From positions 124,001 through 188,000 of the forward strand of contig NZ_AUDJ01000011.1 of NCBI RefSeq assembly GCF_000425405.1: a stretch of 64,000 bases of DNA, read 5' to 3'. The notes beneath the pieces are model-generated. The model was not told the origin of the DNA. It saw only the letters and a list, made by a program, of their open reading frames with translations, and ran no database searches. Position 1 is the first letter of the stretch. The number at the start of each line of letters is the position of its first letter. Positions 1-8,979 of this stretch are shown one piece after another. Source of the stretch: Ferrimonas kyonanensis DSM 18153 (GTDB lineage: Bacteria; Pseudomonadota; Gammaproteobacteria; Enterobacterales; Shewanellaceae). The position numbers were made by a program, and so were the translations under genes.

Positions 1-227
1 GAAAAGCCATCATTTCCCTGTGGTATTTATCACCAGCACGGTAAAGAAATGCTCCTATAACTCCCGGTCGAGAATCTGTGTCGAAATGTATAGAGATTTA
101 GCGCAAGCCTAAAAAGGGTGATCGGCATTGGAATTCAAAGCCTGCAAAACCGGCTTGGCTGCATCGTAATTCGCCACGCGATATAGATTCGATGCCCTAA
201 GGTTTGAGCATCACTCTGCCATCAACG

Positions 228-995
228 TCAGAAAATCAATCTGTTCCGGTATAGATGAGAAACGAGATGAACCCGGTTTTTCGCACCAATTTTGTCTTTC
301 AATGTATCGATGTGATACATCACGCCCCTTTCGGTCATAAAGAGAGAATCGGATATCGACTTCGTGGTTTCTCCCTTTGAAAGCAGCTCAATGATTTTTA
401 AAGACTTAGCGCCTATTACTGAAAAATTAATATAGGGATTTATCTCATCGGCATGACATCGGAACAGATCCTCACTGCAGGCTTTTAATTGATGCGATAC
501 TTCTGGCAATCCAAGTCGTCTCTGCAATTCAGACTGCTGGTAACTCGAATACAGTGTAAACACGGCGACCCAGTGAGGCATGACGTCCAACTCCATGACC
601 ACCAACACCTTGGCGCCGACGCCGAACTGCCCCCAATAGTTGGTGCACGACTGGCGCTTCACACATTGAAAGGCGGAGCAGCCCACGACTCGGTCACCGG
701 CCTCGCTGCGTGAGGTAAACGGCAGCAAGTGCTGACATCGCTTCCTGAACCTCAGGGTATAATCTGAATTGCAGATGCTCCTTGCAGGTTGTCTTATGCA
801 AGACTCTTTCGGGCGACGCCCCAGTTCCCCTCCGACTTCCAGCCACTCCTTGTCATAGAGGTAATAATCAATAAAGCGCAGCCCGAGCTGTGGCAGTGCT
901 TTGGCCAACCTCTCAAGCCGCTCCTTGCCTTCCAAGACTGCCACCTCTCCAGAAAGTGCCATCGACACACGGCCAATGCCTATCCCAGTATTCAT
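228..995 (-). CDS. LuxR-type transcriptional regulator
   Basis: A 255-residue protein whose last 65 or so residues form a LuxR/FixJ-type helix-turn-helix, seen as SKGETTKSISDSL, then MTERGVMYHI and IGAKNRVHLV. The first ~180 residues match no sensor domain I recognise. The ATG at 995 has a strong ribosome site (GGAGG, 5 bases upstream). The same architecture and C-terminus (TxRGxxYHxxxxKxxxGAKNxxxLV) recur in the regulator at 7986-8705, so the two look like paralogues about 7 kb apart. The position suggests local control of the hydrolase and cytochrome genes next door, but no target site is visible. The LuxR-type HTH is clear; the ligand is unknown. Confidence 0.8.
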   Translation of the reverse strand: MNTGIGIGRVSMALSGEVAVLEGKERLERLAKALPQLGLRFIDYYLYDKEWLEVGGELGRRPKESCIRQPARSICNSDYTLRFRKRCQHLLPFTSRSEAGDRVVGCSAFQCVKRQSCTNYWGQFGVGAKVLVVMELDVMPHWVAVFTLYSSYQQSELQRRLGLPEVSHQLKACSEDLFRCHADEINPYINFSVIGAKSLKIIELLSKGETTKSISDSLFMTERGVMYHIDTLKDKIGAKNRVHLVSHLYRNRLIF

Positions 996-1337
996 ATCCC
1001 CTCCTTTACCGCGGAGCTCTTCTCTCCCTCGCCAATGACAAAGCCCTCATCACCTGAAGTGAAGAAATTTTGAGTCTGGTTACACGGCCATTAACGAACC
1101 GTACCGTACGGTACGATAAATGGAGAATCATAAGCAACGATCGCTAAGATCCTGGGCCCTCATTTGCGATCAACATCAACTTTGTCTCAGTAAAGCCAGG
1201 ACAGCAGAGTAACTCCTATCCGGTATCAGCCCCGTTCCCGGGCTAACAGTCCCGGGCCCGACCCTGTCGCCACCAACCGAATCGGCCCGGAGGAATCCCC
1301 CGGGCCGAACCTGAATACCGCCAATCCAATACAGCCG
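996..1337. other. Intergenic stretch with strong palindromes
   Basis: No gene seen. The stretch holds a perfect 16-base palindrome, CGTACCGTACGGTACG, at 1100-1115, about 105 bases upstream of the LuxR-type gene, which could be an operator. A GC-rich stem (TCGGCCCGG paired with CCGGGCCGA, about 1280-1304) lies just beyond the end of the hydrolase gene and may act as its terminator, although no T-run follows it. Confidence 0.4.
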
Positions 1338-2240
1338 TTACCAGCCCATATGATAATAGGCCCAGATTCGCTCAACATTCATAGGCAACCACTGTTCGTA
1401 GTATTGCCATTGTTGGTACTTAGGCAGTTTGATGTGCTGCCTTAACGCATCAGGACTATGCACACCGGAGTCCATGGCTTGCTTCACCGCAGCCATCAAG
1501 TCTTCGATGTAGACTCGCTGCTCCTTAATCACCGAAGCCGGATCTATGGCGGGCTGATCCTGAGGCCCGTGAGCCGAAATCACATAGGCTAAATCCATGC
1601 GTTCAATCTCCTTCAGGGAACGCACCCACTCATCGGGCCAGAAATCCGGCATTCCCCGGAATGCCACTCTTCTGGGGGTGACAATATCGACGATAAACGC
1701 AATATTCTCTTCGGGAAAATGAGTCACAATCAGGCTATTACCATGATTAGGTCCGAAATACCTCAGTTCCAGCGTCCGGCCTCCCAGGGTCAGTGTGTAG
1801 CTGTCTTCAAAGGTGATATCAGGCAGTGGCAACACCGGACTTGGGTGGTCCGCTAACTCAGCCAACACATTTTTATGCCCGATAAATTGGGCGCCTTGAT
1901 CCTTGAAGATGGTGCCACCGGAAATGTGATCATGGTGATTGTGGCTGTAAATGACGTACTTCACCGGCTTGGTGGTGACCTTACGAATTTCAGACTGCAG
2001 CAACTGTGCCGCCTTGGGGTTCAGTGGATCCGACACAATTACCCCCTCGTCGGTCACCAGAAAGAAGTTTCGATACACCCACCAGCGAAACACATACAAG
2101 CCATTACCGATATGCTTAACACTGTGACCGAACTCTTTTCCTCCCATGGGTTCCTGAGTCGGGAAGGTGGCTGTGGCCATCGCCGTAGTGGACAGCAAAA
2201 GGCCAAAACAGATAAGGGCCGCTTGCGCTATTGATTTCAT
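1338..2240 (-). CDS. Exported metallo-beta-lactamase-fold hydrolase
   Basis: Metallo-beta-lactamase-fold protein of 300 residues. It carries the metal-binding HxHxDH motif (HNHHDHISGG), later metal-ligand positions in FGPNHGNS and FIVDIV, and a terminal SAHGP. It starts with a Sec signal peptide (MKSIAQAALICFGLLL, cleavage probably near AMA-TA), so it should act in the periplasm. I place the start at 2240 rather than the upstream 2303 because the signal peptide begins there and AGGAG precedes it. The gene follows a cytochrome b561 gene on the same strand with a 78-base gap, which suggests co-transcription and possibly a redox-linked role. The substrate cannot be told from sequence; it is not a classical beta-lactamase. 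Confidence 0.82.
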   Translation of the reverse strand: MKSIAQAALICFGLLLSTTAMATATFPTQEPMGGKEFGHSVKHIGNGLYVFRWWVYRNFFLVTDEGVIVSDPLNPKAAQLLQSEIRKVTTKPVKYVIYSHNHHDHISGGTIFKDQGAQFIGHKNVLAELADHPSPVLPLPDITFEDSYTLTLGGRTLELRYFGPNHGNSLIVTHFPEENIAFIVDIVTPRRVAFRGMPDFWPDEWVRSLKEIERMDLAYVISAHGPQDQPAIDPASVIKEQRVYIEDLMAAVKQAMDSGVHSPDALRQHIKLPKYQQWQYYEQWLPMNVERIWAYYHMGW

Positions 2241-2318
2241 AACAGAGTTCTCCTTTAACTGAGGTATTTGCAACGCTCCTGCTGACGAGCGGTAACCAGG
2301 CAAATGGATAACAGGGAT

Positions 2319-2885
2319 TTACGAGCGAGGTTTTACCGGCAACATTCGCGGCAACACATCCGCTTCCGGGGCATCGAAAACACGGTGCTTGATGGCGCCA
2401 GCAATGTGAGCCAACAGAGCCCCCATCAATCCCGATACCAAAATCAGGTGAGCTTGCTTCGCGACCTCAACCAGAGCAGGGTCTTTATCAACCAACAGTG
2501 GCAGTTTCACCAGTCCAAACACAATGACTGGAAAACCCGCGTAATTAGTCATCAGATAACCACTGAACGGTATGGCCAGCATAAAGAAATACAACGCCAG
2601 GGTAATGGTCTGGGAAAGTCGACGCTCCCAGGCCGCCAACACCTGAGGCAATTTCGGAGGACGTGAAATTCGGTGCCAAATCACTCGAGCTATGGCCAGT
2701 TGCATAAACACCACCCCAAGGGATTTATGCAGTCCCATCAGCGGCAAACGATTCGGATCACCACTCTCCAGGCTGACCATGTAGTTTCCTATGGCGACGA
2801 GCGCAATCAGCATCAGGGCCATGACCCAATGTAATCCCATCGCCAGAACGCCATACCTTTGTTTATCTATACGATTCGTCTTCAT
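2319..2885 (-). CDS. Cytochrome b561 family membrane protein
   Basis: Four-helix di-heme b-type cytochrome of about 188 residues, similar to YodB/YceJ proteins. Candidate heme-ligand histidines sit in MGLHWVMALM, MGLHKSLG, QAHLILVSG and LLAHIAGA. Such proteins pass electrons between membrane quinol and periplasmic partners. The ATG at 2885 (MKTNRIDKQRYG) has GAGGT five bases upstream and is preferred to an upstream TTG at 2903. It lies directly upstream of the exported hydrolase and divergent from a LysR gene, so the three probably form one regulated unit. The partner is unknown. Confidence 0.85.
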   Translation of the reverse strand: MKTNRIDKQRYGVLAMGLHWVMALMLIALVAIGNYMVSLESGDPNRLPLMGLHKSLGVVFMQLAIARVIWHRISRPPKLPQVLAAWERRLSQTITLALYFFMLAIPFSGYLMTNYAGFPVIVFGLVKLPLLVDKDPALVEVAKQAHLILVSGLMGALLAHIAGAIKHRVFDAPEADVLPRMLPVKPRS

Positions 2886-3015
2886 AAGCCACCTCTGCCT
2901 CAAATGGAACTGACACCGGTCCCCCGGTAACCATCACTAGCCCCAGCTTATTGTATCCATGAGGGTGGATATATAAGCTAAGGTTCACATCATTGTTCAC
3001 CTATTGGAAACAACC

Positions 3016-3906
3016 ATGCATACATTGGCGTTAATGGAGACTTTTACGGTGGTGGTGGAGTCCGGCAGTTTTACCGCCGCTGCTGAAAAGCTGAAACTGT
3101 CAAAGTCCTTTGTCAGTAAACAGGTGTCTCTATTGGAACAGGATCTGGGAACCCGATTGCTGCATCGAACCACCCGAACCCTGAGCTTGTCTGATGAGGG
3201 GAGCCAATTTTACCGCCACTGCCAACGGATCATGAAAGAAGCGGAGCTTGCCAGGGCGGAGATACTGGACAGCCAAAACGCCCCCAGAGGAAAAATCCGC
3301 ATGACAATTCCTCAAAGTCTGATTATCTCCGGATTCAGTCAGCTATTGATTGCATTTCAACGCCAATACTCCGACATCGACCTCGACGTTATCGCCAGCG
3401 GCCGGGTAGAGAACCTGATCGAAGAAGGCATTGATCTGGCCATCAGAGTCGGGCAACTGGAAGACTCTAGCTTAGTATCGCGGCGGCTAGGCGAGTGTCG
3501 GTTTCAGGTTGTCGCCTCGCCAAGCTACCTTCAGGCTTGGGGGGAACCCACGCACCCATCGGACTTAATGAAACACAACTGCCTGCTCTACGGTGATTCG
3601 AAGTCGAGCAGAGGCTGGCAGTTTCGCAAACCCGATGGAGAGGCGTTAACAGTAAAGGTAACAGGGAAGCTAACCAGTAATGATGGAAACCTAATCGTGG
3701 AGGGTATGAGGCAGGGGCTGGGCATTGGATTTGGCCCCAGCTTCCTGTTTAAAGACCACATCGATAGCGGTGAGTTATGCCCGCTTCTGGGCGACTACTG
3801 TCAGCCCCCCAGCTCCATATCGGCTCTGTATCCACTCAACCGCACTCTGCCACGAAGGGTGAGAATTCTTATTGAGTATCTGGCCGCTCACCTCGCACTG
3901 GAGTAA
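3016..3906 (+). CDS. LysR-family transcriptional regulator
   Basis: LysR regulator of 296 residues. The N-terminal winged HTH is clear (FTVVVESGSFTAAAEKLKLSKSFVSKQV split over residues 8-37), followed by the usual LRTTR-like segment (LLHRTTRTLSLSDEG) and a two-lobe effector domain. The HTH wording, with SKSFVSK and HRTTR, matches the large CrgA/DsdC-like subgroup. I use the ATG at 3016; a TTG 12 bases upstream is also in frame. It is divergent from the cytochrome b561/hydrolase pair across about 130 bases, the usual arrangement for a LysR protein controlling its neighbour. The effector is unknown. Confidence 0.88.
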   Translation: MHTLALMETFTVVVESGSFTAAAEKLKLSKSFVSKQVSLLEQDLGTRLLHRTTRTLSLSDEGSQFYRHCQRIMKEAELARAEILDSQNAPRGKIRMTIPQSLIISGFSQLLIAFQRQYSDIDLDVIASGRVENLIEEGIDLAIRVGQLEDSSLVSRRLGECRFQVVASPSYLQAWGEPTHPSDLMKHNCLLYGDSKSSRGWQFRKPDGEALTVKVTGKLTSNDGNLIVEGMRQGLGIGFGPSFLFKDHIDSGELCPLLGDYCQPPSSISALYPLNRTLPRRVRILIEYLAAHLALE

Positions 3907-3936
3907 ACCCAAGGCTATCGGTATGGATTCTGCCAC

Positions 3937-3964
3937 ACAAACGGCCTCCTTCGAGGCCGTTTGT
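3937..3964. terminator. Bidirectional terminator hairpin
   Basis: A perfect 12-bp stem (ACAAACGGCCTC, loop CTTC, GAGGCCGTTTGT) sits between the convergent ends of the LysR gene and cyuP. The stem is long enough to serve both directions. Confidence 0.75.
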
Positions 3965-3984
3965 GGTGTCGCTCCTTTCCCCGA

Positions 3985-5304
3985 TTACAGGAACGCCAGC
4001 ACCGGCGAAATGCACAGCAAGATGCCGGTGCCGATAATCAGGTTGGTGCCCAGGCCCTTGTACTTGTGCAGATCCGGCACCCGGTGCACCAGGTACGCCG
4101 GGATCAGGCATCCCACCAGACCGAAGATCGGGCTGCAGATGGAAGTAAAGGAGAGAATTGGCGCATTCAACGCGATGGCACTCCAGGCCATCAGAATAAT
4201 GAACACCACCACCACTTTATCCACCAGCTGCTGATTCACCTGCTCTTGGCTTCTGCTGCGCAGCAGCAGGTTCATCACCAGCCCCTTACAGGCTTCACGA
4301 AACGCCAGGAACACCCCAAAGAAAGAGGTGACGATGGCGAAGATGTTGATCACCACGCCGGTGATGGTCGCCCAGCTGCCGGGGAAGTAATGGGCAATGA
4401 TCGCCAGCGCCGACACGTTGCGGTTCATGGCATCCACCGCCTGATCCTGGCTGATGGCCAGGGTGAACGACACCGCGAAGAAAAACACCACCACAAACAG
4501 AATTGCAAAGGCGATGGTCATCGCCCGCGACGCCTTGTACCGCGCCACCTCGATGGACTTTTCATGGGCGCGATAGGAGATCACCATCGGGCTCAGAGAC
4601 TGAATAAACAAGATCGAGGTCAGGGTGAACGGCAGGGTAATGATGGCGTCTTTGAGCATCGGCACCATGTCGCCCACCGCAGGAATGTTGGCCAGGTCCC
4701 AGCGTGAGATCAACAGCACGCCCATCACCGCCACCAGCGACAACACGGTGACCGCCATGAAACCGGACAATTTAAACAGCAGCTTTTCCCCTTTGCTGCC
4801 GAGGTAAGACAACACACAAATCAGCCCCAGACCGTAAAACAGGTTGTCACTCAACAACCCTTCGGTCACCCCGAACGACTGCAGGTAGGAGGCGCTGTCA
4901 TTGGTCACCGCCAGTGAATACACCAGCACCCAGATCACCAGCATCAGGAAATACAGTACCCCCAGGGCCACGCCCCAGTTCTTGCTGAGATACCCCGAGA
5001 TCACCCCGGGGTAATCGGTGCATTGTTTGGATTCCGCCAAGGTATTGATGAACAGTTTCTGAAACAGGTACATGGCCGGATAGCCAATCACCGACGACAG
5101 CAGGAACACCCACAGCCCCATGATCCCCACCTGCACCGGCAGAAACACGATGCCGGCGCCGATGGCCATGCCGATACTCATGACGATCCAGCCAATATCC
5201 ACGCTGTCGAACCGCGTGGCCTGCCGCCAATCCGATTCAGACATCCCTGCCTGTTCGTGGGCAGGCAGTCTCCCCTGCCCCAGTGTTGCCGTGTTTGTAT
5301 TCAT
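3985..5304 (-). CDS. cyuP: Cysteine/serine transporter CyuP (YhaO-like)
   Basis: Inner-membrane amino-acid permease of 439 residues in the hydroxy/aromatic amino acid permease family, with about 11 membrane segments. It is close to E. coli YhaO/CyuP throughout: MSESDWRQA, then SIGMAIGAGIVFLPVQVG, then TNDSASYLQSFGVTEGLLS, and LSFTSICSPIFGLVGCLIPA near the end. In E. coli this permease is encoded with the cysteine desulfidase CyuA, and here cyuA lies across a divergent promoter region. The likely role is cysteine (possibly serine) uptake for anaerobic catabolism. The start at 5304 has only a weak ribosome site. Two identical palindromes in the divergent region may coordinate both sides. Confidence 0.9.
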   Translation of the reverse strand: MNTNTATLGQGRLPAHEQAGMSESDWRQATRFDSVDIGWIVMSIGMAIGAGIVFLPVQVGIMGLWVFLLSSVIGYPAMYLFQKLFINTLAESKQCTDYPGVISGYLSKNWGVALGVLYFLMLVIWVLVYSLAVTNDSASYLQSFGVTEGLLSDNLFYGLGLICVLSYLGSKGEKLLFKLSGFMAVTVLSLVAVMGVLLISRWDLANIPAVGDMVPMLKDAIITLPFTLTSILFIQSLSPMVISYRAHEKSIEVARYKASRAMTIAFAILFVVVFFFAVSFTLAISQDQAVDAMNRNVSALAIIAHYFPGSWATITGVVINIFAIVTSFFGVFLAFREACKGLVMNLLLRSRSQEQVNQQLVDKVVVVFIILMAWSAIALNAPILSFTSICSPIFGLVGCLIPAYLVHRVPDLHKYKGLGTNLIIGTGILLCISPVLAFL

Positions 5305-5334
5305 CAGTTGTGTCTCGTTGTTTTTGGATTTTAT

Positions 5335-5348
5335 TCAAATTTATTTGA
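5335..5348. promoter_or_regulatory. Candidate operator, copy 1 (TCAAATTTATTTGA)
   Basis: A dyad with arms TCAAAT and ATTTGA around a TT centre, 31 bases upstream of the cyuP start. An identical 14-base copy lies at 5468-5481 on the ridA side. Two identical dyads bracketing one divergent region suggest binding by a shared regulator, possibly the YheO-like protein encoded at the end of the operon. The regulator assignment is inference. Confidence 0.5.
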
Positions 5349-5467
5349 GAGATGCTATTTTCTCAACAATTTTTGCACGCTCGTTAACAAGGCTGAGACG
5401 AAACGCAGCAAAACCGCCAGAAAACGCGACAATGATCACGCTATTTGCGTGAAATCCCAGTCAAAAC

Positions 5468-5481
5468 TCAAATTTATTTGA
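5468..5481. promoter_or_regulatory. Candidate operator, copy 2 (TCAAATTTATTTGA)
   Basis: Exact repeat of the dyad at 5335-5348, 70 bases upstream of ridA. It is followed by a second inverted pair, TAATTGAGT (about 5484-5492) and ACTCAATTA (about 5531-5539), so the ridA promoter may sit inside a larger operator complex. Confidence 0.5.
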
Positions 5482-5551
5482 TTTAATTGAGTGCTGAATT
5501 TACAGTTGACCGCAACAGTCACACTGATTTACTCAATTATTAAGGAAAGTC

Positions 5552-5932
5552 ATGAAAACCCTTATTGATGCCGCCCAAGCCCCGAAAGCGATTGGCCCAT
5601 ACTCCCACGGTACCCGTTTCGAAAACTTGATCTTCACCTCAGGTCAGCTTCCGGTTGATCCACAAACCAACGCCGTGGTTTCCGGTGGTATCTCGGCACA
5701 GAGCCTGCAATCCCTGACCAACCTGAAAACCGTGCTGGAAACCGGCGGCGGCAGCATCGACACCGTGCTCAAGACCACCTGTTACCTGGCCAACATCGAA
5801 GACTTCCCGGCCTTCAATGCCGTCTACGCCGAAGTCTTCAACCGTGATTGCCCGGCTCGCAGCTGTTTCGCGGTCAAGGATCTGCCTCTGGGCGTACTGG
5901 TGGAAGTCGAAGCCATCGCCCACACAGCCTAA
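5552..5932 (+). CDS. ridA: RidA family 2-aminoacrylate deaminase
   Basis: RidA/YjgF enamine/imine deaminase of 126 residues, the family's usual length. The signature segment [21 protein letters not shown] contains the catalytic arginine. RidA proteins hydrolyse 2-aminoacrylate, a reactive intermediate of cysteine and serine breakdown, to pyruvate and ammonia. It sits first in an operon with cysteine desulfidase CyuA, whose product is 2-aminoacrylate, so the context explains its job. A strong ribosome site (AAGGAAAGTC before ATG) supports the start. It may be a pathway-dedicated copy in addition to a housekeeping ridA elsewhere in the genome, which cannot be judged from this window. Confidence 0.93.
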   Translation: MKTLIDAAQAPKAIGPYSHGTRFENLIFTSGQLPVDPQTNAVVSGGISAQSLQSLTNLKTVLETGGGSIDTVLKTTCYLANIEDFPAFNAVYAEVFNRDCPARSCFAVKDLPLGVLVEVEAIAHTA

Positions 5933-5946
5933 GCCGGGGAAACTCC

Positions 5947-7227
5947 ATGCGTCCTGATTCACAGCCACATCCGTACATCGACATCATCAACAAGGTGGTG
6001 AAACCCGCCGTTGGCTGCACCGAACCCATTGCCGCCGCCTACGCGGCTGCCGTGGCCTGTCGGGCCCTGAACGCGGTACCGGACACCCTGCAGGTGTGGG
6101 TATCGGACAACCTCTACAAGAACGCCATGGGCGTGTTTGTGCCCGGTACCGGCAAAACCGGTCTGGCCATCGCCGCCGCCGCCGGTGCCATCGCCGGCAA
6201 CCCGGACAAAGAGCTGGAGGTACTGGGAGAGGTCTCAAGCGAGGATGTGACCGTGGCTCAGGCGCTGATCGATGCCGGCAAGGTGACGGTCGAACGAGCG
6301 GTTACCGAAGAGTTTATCTACTGCAAGGTGATCGCCACTCAAGGCAACACAGTGTCCCTGGTGGAGATCAGCGGTGGTCACACCAACGTCATCCACACCT
6401 CTTTGAACGGCCACACCCAGTTTCAGCAGGCCAGTGCCGAAGCCAGCAATACCGCTTCGGTGTGCGACGGCATCGACATCAGCATCGAAGCCATATACGA
6501 CTTTGCCCTGCATGCGGAGTTTGAGTCGATTCGGTTCATCCTCGATGCCGCCGAGATGAATGACCGGCTGTCGCAGGAGGGGCTGGCCAACAACTATGGC
6601 CTCGAAGTGGGACGCACCCTCCAGGACAACATCGAAGACGGTCTGCTGTGCGACGACCTGTCCACCCGGATTCAGATGCGCACCTCCGCCGCGTCCGATG
6701 CCCGTATGGGCGGTGCCAGCCTGCCGGCCATGAGCAACTACGGCAGTGGCAACCAGGGCATCGCCGCCACCCTGCCGGTGGTGGTGACCGCCGAGCAGCT
6801 GCGCAGCAGTGACGAACAGCTGGCGCGGGCGCTGATCATGAGCCACCTGGGTGCAATCTACATCAAATCCCATTATCCTCCTCTGTCGGCATTCTGTGGC
6901 AACACCGTCACCAGTGCCGCCGCGGCGATGGCGATGGTGTACCTCAGTGGCGGCAGCTTCGAGCAGAGCTGCTACGCCATCCAGAATGTCCTCAGCGACA
7001 GCTCCGGCATGGTGTGCGACGGCGCCAAATCGTCTTGCGCCATGAAGGTGTGTACCTCCTCCACGGCGGCGGTACGTGCCTTCTTAATGGCCCGCCGCAA
7101 CAAGGTGGTCAGCAACCAGGGCATCGTCGCGGAAGAGGTGGAAGCCACCATTGCCAACGTCGGCTGTGTGGTTAACAGCGGCATGCAGGCCACCGATTCG
7201 GTTATCATAGACATCATGTCGCAATAG
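5947..7227 (+). CDS. cyuA: L-cysteine desulfidase CyuA (YhaM/UPF0597)
   Basis: Iron-sulfur L-cysteine desulfidase of 426 residues. The expected cluster cysteines are visible in [14 protein letters not shown] near the N-terminus and in [18 protein letters not shown] near residue 360. The enzyme removes sulfide from cysteine, giving 2-aminoacrylate and then pyruvate plus ammonia, mainly under anaerobic conditions. Family members were once annotated as serine dehydratase-like UPF0597. I start at the ATG at 5947, where GGGGA precedes it, not at a longer in-frame extension back to 5848 that overlaps ridA. It follows ridA by 14 bases and precedes the regulator gene by 12 bases, so one transcript is likely. 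Confidence 0.92.
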   Translation: MRPDSQPHPYIDIINKVVKPAVGCTEPIAAAYAAAVACRALNAVPDTLQVWVSDNLYKNAMGVFVPGTGKTGLAIAAAAGAIAGNPDKELEVLGEVSSEDVTVAQALIDAGKVTVERAVTEEFIYCKVIATQGNTVSLVEISGGHTNVIHTSLNGHTQFQQASAEASNTASVCDGIDISIEAIYDFALHAEFESIRFILDAAEMNDRLSQEGLANNYGLEVGRTLQDNIEDGLLCDDLSTRIQMRTSAASDARMGGASLPAMSNYGSGNQGIAATLPVVVTAEQLRSSDEQLARALIMSHLGAIYIKSHYPPLSAFCGNTVTSAAAAMAMVYLSGGSFEQSCYAIQNVLSDSSGMVCDGAKSSCAMKVCTSSTAAVRAFLMARRNKVVSNQGIVAEEVEATIANVGCVVNSGMQATDSVIIDIMSQ

Positions 7228-7239
7228 AAAAGGACGAGA

Positions 7240-7902
7240 GTGCACACCGTGGAACTGAAGCAGCTGACCCCCAGTGATTACGAGATCCTCGATGCCCTGG
7301 CCACCGTGGTCGAAGGCATCGCCGCCAGCTTTGGTGAGCACACCGAAGTGGCGCTGCACAGCCTGGACAAGAACTCGGCCGGGATCTACCGGATTGCCAA
7401 CGGTCACGTCACCGGCCGCAGCCCGGGGGCGCCCATTACCAACCTGGCGTTAATGAAGCTGAAAGAGGGCAAAGACGTCTCTGACTCCTACTTTGCCCGC
7501 ACCGAGACCAACCGCGAGCTGAAGTCGACCACCACCATCGTGCGCAACGGCGCCGGCGATCCCATCGGCCTGCTGTGCATCAACGTGGATCTGGGGGCAC
7601 CGATTCAGTCCTTCCTCAAGGCCATGGTGCCCATGGACTGCACCCTGCCCGGCGCCAGCGGCACCCCGGAAACCTTTGCCCGCAACCAGGAGGAGTCGGT
7701 GAGCAGCACCGTGGAGCTGGTGAAAACTCAGGTGTTGAGCGACGACCAGATCACCCCCTCCAAGCGCAATCGCGAGGTGGTCACCCGCCTGCATGGCCTG
7801 GGCATCTTCAACTACAAAGGCAGCATTCCACTGACTGCCAGCCTGCTGGATATCTCCAAAGACACCGTCTACCTCTACCTCAGAGGGCTGGAGAAGAAGT
7901 AA
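7240..7902 (+). CDS. YheO-like PAS/HTH transcriptional regulator
   Basis: Regulator of 220 residues with an N-terminal YheO-like PAS domain (VEGIAASFGEHTEVALHSL, then NLALMKLKEGKDVSDSYF and GLLCINVDL) and a C-terminal HTH of the DauR/YheO type (LTASLLDISKDTVYLYLRG). It starts at a GTG with AGGA upstream and is the third gene of the ridA-cyuA operon, so it probably controls cysteine utilisation. E. coli uses an unrelated Lrp-type protein for its cyu genes. The last ~80 bases are duplicated in decayed form at 12597-12677, evidence that a second copy once existed nearby. Confidence 0.85.
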   Translation: MHTVELKQLTPSDYEILDALATVVEGIAASFGEHTEVALHSLDKNSAGIYRIANGHVTGRSPGAPITNLALMKLKEGKDVSDSYFARTETNRELKSTTTIVRNGAGDPIGLLCINVDLGAPIQSFLKAMVPMDCTLPGASGTPETFARNQEESVSSTVELVKTQVLSDDQITPSKRNREVVTRLHGLGIFNYKGSIPLTASLLDISKDTVYLYLRGLEKK

Positions 7903-7908
7903 GCCCCT

Positions 7909-7936
7909 CCACCGCGGTCTCTCTATTGCCGCGGTG
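7909..7936 (+). terminator. Terminator-like hairpin after the ridA-cyuA operon
   Basis: CCACCGCGG and CCGCGGTGG form a 9-bp stem with an 10-base loop just after the stop codon. The T-run is weak. A hairpin in the equivalent place follows the decayed regulator copy at 12685-12707. Confidence 0.5.
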
Positions 7937-7985
7937 GGATTTCCATCGCCGTCTCGATGCCAGCGAGGACTCTCAAACCGCCCAC

Positions 7986-8705
7986 TTAAATCAACAATAA
8001 GCTGTGAGATTTATGCACCAGGTTATGGGTGTTTTTCGCCCCTAATAAACACTTGGCCCGTTCGAGATGGTAATCAATGCCTCGTGGGGTCATATGGTGA
8101 ACCTCAGACAATTCGGTCCGTGAGCAGCCCTGAGATAAATGCCGAATAATCGAGATGGTGGCCGACTTCAACATTCCGTAGTCTTCCAGCGGGCTGGTAA
8201 TTAGATGGGAGGCACTCACGGCAGTTTGATAAACAATCATTTCATTGAGACTATTCTCAATACTGCGGCGAATCTCAAACTCACTCTGCTCACTGACACC
8301 GTCATAAAAATACAGAAACCGGCCGCGAAGATCGCTGCAGGTCGCCAGTGGAATCGACACGGAAACCACCCGCTCATAGCCCCCTTCCCGAATTCGCTTT
8401 GCTGCATGGCTGCTTACAGACGACCAGCTATAGAGATCTTTCCTGACGCTCTTGGACAGCTCAATATCCATAGATTTCAGTCGCTTCCTGTAGCTCTCAA
8501 AGGTCTCTTCCAACCTGGCTGAAGAAAACAGGATCGACTGCCTCTGTTTCAGGCATTTCAACCAGGACTTGCCGAGCCAAACTTCCGGCTTATTGAGGTC
8601 TATATGAAACAACGCATCCACCGCCCCCACAGAAGTAACCAGTGATTTCAGCATGGCCGACAACGCCTCTTGCTGATTATTAAGATCTTCAAACTGGATT
8701 TTCAT
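7986..8705 (-). CDS. LuxR-type transcriptional regulator (paralogue)
   Basis: LuxR-type protein of 239 residues with a C-terminal HTH (CSRTELSEVHHMTPRGIDYHL, then AKCLLGAKNTHNLVHKSH). It shares layout and a TxRGxxYHxxxxKxxxGAKN signature with the regulator at 228-995. The N-terminal ~170 residues are not a recognisable autoinducer domain, though their length is right for one. It is divergent from the tetraheme cytochrome gene, which begins 275 bases away, and could control it. The ribosome site at the start is weak. Confidence 0.78.
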   Translation of the reverse strand: MKIQFEDLNNQQEALSAMLKSLVTSVGAVDALFHIDLNKPEVWLGKSWLKCLKQRQSILFSSARLEETFESYRKRLKSMDIELSKSVRKDLYSWSSVSSHAAKRIREGGYERVVSVSIPLATCSDLRGRFLYFYDGVSEQSEFEIRRSIENSLNEMIVYQTAVSASHLITSPLEDYGMLKSATISIIRHLSQGCSRTELSEVHHMTPRGIDYHLERAKCLLGAKNTHNLVHKSHSLLLI

Positions 8706-8979
8706 AAAGGCGCACCATCACTGACTGAATAGCAATTAGTGTACCGATAACTTGCCCCTGCCAGATAAGACCCACCTCAAAAAAACTCCCCTGGTTTGGG
8801 GCCGTGTTTCTAAGCTGTGAACCCTGCCCTGCGCCCCTGCTGAATCGCGGAAATTCAGTGTGATTTTACGAAGTCGAAATCCGGCCATTCCGATGCAGTA
8901 TGGAGTAACGCTTTCTTTAGAAATGAATTTAATTGACCAGGTTCTTCAGAAAGGGCAAAAACAGATAAGGAAACACGAG

